DNA of 16,851 nt from JAYZDP01 sp036337765 (lineage in GTDB: Bacteria > Acidobacteriota > Thermoanaerobaculia > Multivoradales > Multivoraceae). Positions 14,781 to 16,851 of the stretch are shown here, piece after piece. The first letter of the stretch is position 1, and every line of letters begins with the position of its first letter. Both the position numbers and the translations under genes were made by a program. The stretch is taken from NCBI GenBank assembly GCA_036337765.1, contig JAYZDP010000154.1, positions 1-16,851 on the forward strand, read 5' to 3'. The notes below the pieces were generated by a model, which did not search any database, was not told the origin of the DNA, and saw only the letters and a program-made list of their open reading frames with translations.

Positions 14781-16009
14781 CAGACTTTGAAATCGAAGTG
14801 ACGTGGATCGATCAGAAGCTCTGCCGGCCGCGACAACAGATCCTTCACAGTCTCCTGAAACGCGACGGACAGATCGCCATCGATCACCCGATGGTCGGCG
14901 CCGAAGCAGATCGGCAGCGTGGGCCGTGCCTCGACCCTCCCCGCAACCGCGATCGCTCGCTCGCGGATGGCGCCGAAGCCGAGGATACCGACCTGTGGGG
15001 GCAGCAGAATCGGAGTTGCGAAGCGGCCCCCTAGCGAGCCGTAGTTGGTGACGGTGAAGCTACCCCCGCGTAGATCGTCGGGCGTAGCCTTGCGAGACCG
15101 GGCGAGCCCGCGCAACCGCTCCATCTCGCGCGCCAGCTCCGGCAGGCCGAGCGTGTCGACGCCCTTCACCACCGGCACCACCAGCCCGTCGGGAGTCGCA
15201 GCTGCGAAACCGATGTTGACCTCACCGTGAACTTCGATCGCTCGGGCGTCGCTCGAGATCGACGCGTTGACCAGCGGGTAGCGTTTCAGCGCACGCGCCG
15301 CCGCCAGCACCAGGAACACGGTCACCGTGAGCTGGGACCGAGACTCGCCGGCCCGATCCTGTAGCCGCCGCCTCAAGTCGAGAAGCGCCGTGGCGTCGAT
15401 CTCGTCGCTGCCGTGGATGTGGGGGATCTCCCTCCACGCCCGGGTCATGATCTCGGCTGTGGCGCGCCGCAGGCCCACAAGCGGTAGGTTGCCGACCAGT
15501 GCCTGGCCAAGTCCCTCGCGTGGCTCGCCCGCCCCGCTCGGCTCGGCCGCCGCGGCTGGCGCTGCGACCCTGGCACGGACGTCGGCAGCCTCGACCCTGC
15601 CACTCGGACCAGAGCCTGCGACGGTTGCCAGATCGACGCCGAGCTCGGTGGCGAGCCTGCGCACGGCCGGCGCGGCCTTGACCCGGCGCAACGCGGATCG
15701 TGGACTCGGTGCGGGTCGCGGCGGTGCGACAGCCCTCGCGGCCTTCGCCTCCACCTCTGCTGGAACCTCGCCGTTGTCGCCATCGAGCACGAAGAGCAGA
15801 TCCCCTACCCGCAGCATGACGCCGGTCGCGACCGCATGACGGGCGACCACCCCGGCGGCAGGCGCAGGAATCTCGACCAGTGCCTTGTCGGTCTGAATCT
15901 CCACCACCGCCTGATCGCGAACAACGCTCGCACCTTCCGCCACCAGCCACTGCACCACCTCGGCCTCTTCGAGACCCTCTCCCACGTCGGGTAGCCGGAA
16001 CTCGATCAC
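14780..16009 (-). CDS. 2-oxoacid dehydrogenase E2 component, dihydrolipoyl acyltransferase
   Basis: Core acyltransferase of a pyruvate or branched-chain 2-oxoacid dehydrogenase complex; 409 residues from GTG 16009 (GGAGG ten bases upstream). GTG 16018, overlapping the E1 beta stop as GTGA, is an in-frame alternative adding three residues. Domains in order are one lipoyl domain (1-78) with the lipoylated K42 in QTDKALVEIP, an Ala/Pro linker, a peripheral subunit-binding domain (about 112-148, APAVRRLATELGVDLATVAG), a second linker, and the catalytic domain (about 170-409). The catalytic domain ends in the active-site HRVIDGD (H373, D377). Only one lipoyl domain is present. The sequence resembles Gram-positive pyruvate and branched-chain E2s about equally, so I give no symbol. 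Upstream and downstream neighbours are E1 beta and E3. Confidence 0.95.
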   Translation of the reverse strand: MIEFRLPDVGEGLEEAEVVQWLVAEGASVVRDQAVVEIQTDKALVEIPAPAAGVVARHAVATGVMLRVGDLLFVLDGDNGEVPAEVEAKAARAVAPPRPAPSPRSALRRVKAAPAVRRLATELGVDLATVAGSGPSGRVEAADVRARVAAPAAAAEPSGAGEPREGLGQALVGNLPLVGLRRATAEIMTRAWREIPHIHGSDEIDATALLDLRRRLQDRAGESRSQLTVTVFLVLAAARALKRYPLVNASISSDARAIEVHGEVNIGFAAATPDGLVVPVVKGVDTLGLPELAREMERLRGLARSRKATPDDLRGGSFTVTNYGSLGGRFATPILLPPQVGILGFGAIRERAIAVAGRVEARPTLPICFGADHRVIDGDLSVAFQETVKDLLSRPAELLIDPRHFDFKV

Positions 16010-16014
16010 CGCGC

Positions 16015-16851
16015 TCACGCCTCCAGAACCCGGCGCACGGCAGCCGTCACTCGGCCGACATCGGGTACGTAGTTGTCCTCGAGCATGCCGACCGGATAGG
16101 GGACGTCCCAACCCGACACTCGCGCTACCGGCGCCTCCAAGGAGTAGAAGGCCTCGTCGTTGATGGTCGCGATGACCTCGGAAGCGAAGCCGCTGGTCTC
16201 GGGCGCCTCCTGCACGACGACGACGCGCCCGCACTCCTGCACCGCCGCGGCGATGGCCTCGACGTCGAGCGGTACCAGGGTCCGCAGATCGAGCACGCGC
16301 GCCGCGATTCCCGCCGCCGTCAGCTCGACGGCAGCCCGCCGGCATACCTCCACCATGTAGCTCCACGCGATCAGCACCACGTCGTCGCCATCGCAGACGG
16401 TTCGGGCCTGGCCGAACGGCACCAGGTGCTCACCCTCCGGAACCTCGTCACGCAGGGTGCGGTAGCCGCGTAGCGGCTCGAGAAACATGACCGGATCGGG
16501 GTCGCGGATGCTCGACGCCAACAGCCCTTTCGCGTCGGCGGCACTTGCCGGCATCACGATCTTCAGGCCCGGCACGTTGGCAAGCTGGCCTTCCAGCGAG
16601 TCGGAGTGCAGCTCCGGCGTCCGTACCCCGCCGCCGAACGGCGCACGTACCGTGACGCCCGCCGCGAAGCGTCCGTCGGAACGGTAGCGAGCTCGCGCCA
16701 GCTGCCCGACGATCTGGTGGAAGGCTTGGTACGAGAACGGCAAAAACTGGATCTCGGCTACCGGCACGACGCCCGCGGCGGCCATGCCGATGGCCGAACC
16801 GATGATCACGGCCTCCGCCAACGGCGTGTCGATCACGCGGCGGTCGCCGAA
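16015..16851 (-). CDS. 2-oxoacid dehydrogenase E1 component, beta subunit (5' end outside window)
   Basis: 278 residues visible of an expected ~325; the gene enters from the right edge, and the first visible codons read FGDRRVIDTPLAEAVIIGSAIG, an internal segment, so the true start lies beyond 16851. Conserved stretches include FSYQAFHQIVGQLARARYRSDG, VTVRAPFGGGVRTPELHSDSLEG (the thiamine-diphosphate-linked region), PDPVMFLEPLRGYR, and VVVQEAPETSGFASEV, ending in YPVGMLEDNYVPDVGRVTAAVR. It pairs with an alpha subunit, presumably encoded just outside the window, to decarboxylate a 2-oxoacid and acylate the E2 lipoyl group. Overall similarity is to Bacillus-type PdhB. A branched-chain oxoacid enzyme remains possible. 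Its TGA overlaps the alternative GTG start of E2. Confidence 0.95.
   Translation of the reverse strand, partial: FGDRRVIDTPLAEAVIIGSAIGMAAAGVVPVAEIQFLPFSYQAFHQIVGQLARARYRSDGRFAAGVTVRAPFGGGVRTPELHSDSLEGQLANVPGLKIVMPASAADAKGLLASSIRDPDPVMFLEPLRGYRTLRDEVPEGEHLVPFGQARTVCDGDDVVLIAWSYMVEVCRRAAVELTAAGIAARVLDLRTLVPLDVEAIAAAVQECGRVVVVQEAPETSGFASEVIATINDEAFYSLEAPVARVSGWDVPYPVGMLEDNYVPDVGRVTAAVRRVLEA

Noticed and set aside
1..16851. CRISPR arrays, tRNA or rRNA genes, insertion sequences, prophage or defence genes
   Set aside because: Looked for spaced repeats, cloverleaf-like segments, terminal inverted repeats and transposase, nuclease or integrase motifs. None were seen. All long stretches are explained by the listed genes.

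Overview
The window is a high-GC chromosomal segment (about two thirds G+C by eye), densely coding, with no gene-free gap over about 215 bases. I see no rRNA, tRNA, CRISPR array, transposase or phage gene. Organism clues are indirect. There is a class-A MetRS with a fused tRNA-binding domain, and a TopA with C-terminal repeats and a lysine-rich tail but no zinc fingers. There is also an LLM-class enzyme of the F420-dependent type, a single-lipoyl E2 complex operon, and several proteins with signal peptides. I infer an uncultured or poorly studied high-GC bacterium, perhaps near Acidobacteriota, Planctomycetota or Myxococcota. That placement is low-confidence.

Layout. Bases 1-2513 (minus strand) hold metG followed by a truncated metal-dependent amidohydrolase. 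A short divergent spacer separates metG from an orphan siderophore/cobalamin-type substrate-binding protein (2561-3778, plus). A 213-base spacer with two tandem hairpins and a candidate sigma70 promoter leads to topA (3992-6670, TTG start).

From 6763 to 12102 six genes run on the plus strand with small gaps. They encode an acyl-CoA dehydrogenase, an isocitrate lyase/PEP mutase-fold protein with a degenerate active site, a five-helix membrane protein, a family-4 glycosyltransferase with an N-terminal CxxC, an F420-type LLM oxidoreductase and a DUF1330 protein with an added hydrophobic N-terminus. The membrane protein and glycosyltransferase overlap by 4 bases (GTGA) and are probably translationally coupled.

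Convergent to these, on the minus strand from the right edge, is a 2-oxoacid dehydrogenase operon: E1 beta (5' end outside the window), E2 and E3 (lpdA), joined by overlapping stop/start codons. Two exported proteins follow: a divergent PEBP-like protein and a glycine-rich protein whose poly-Gly tract is built from a hexanucleotide repeat.

I found no clear-cut new multi-gene system. The best leads are the degenerate PEP mutase-fold protein beside the acyl-CoA dehydrogenase, the CxxC glycosyltransferase with its coupled membrane protein, and the repeat-encoded glycine tract.
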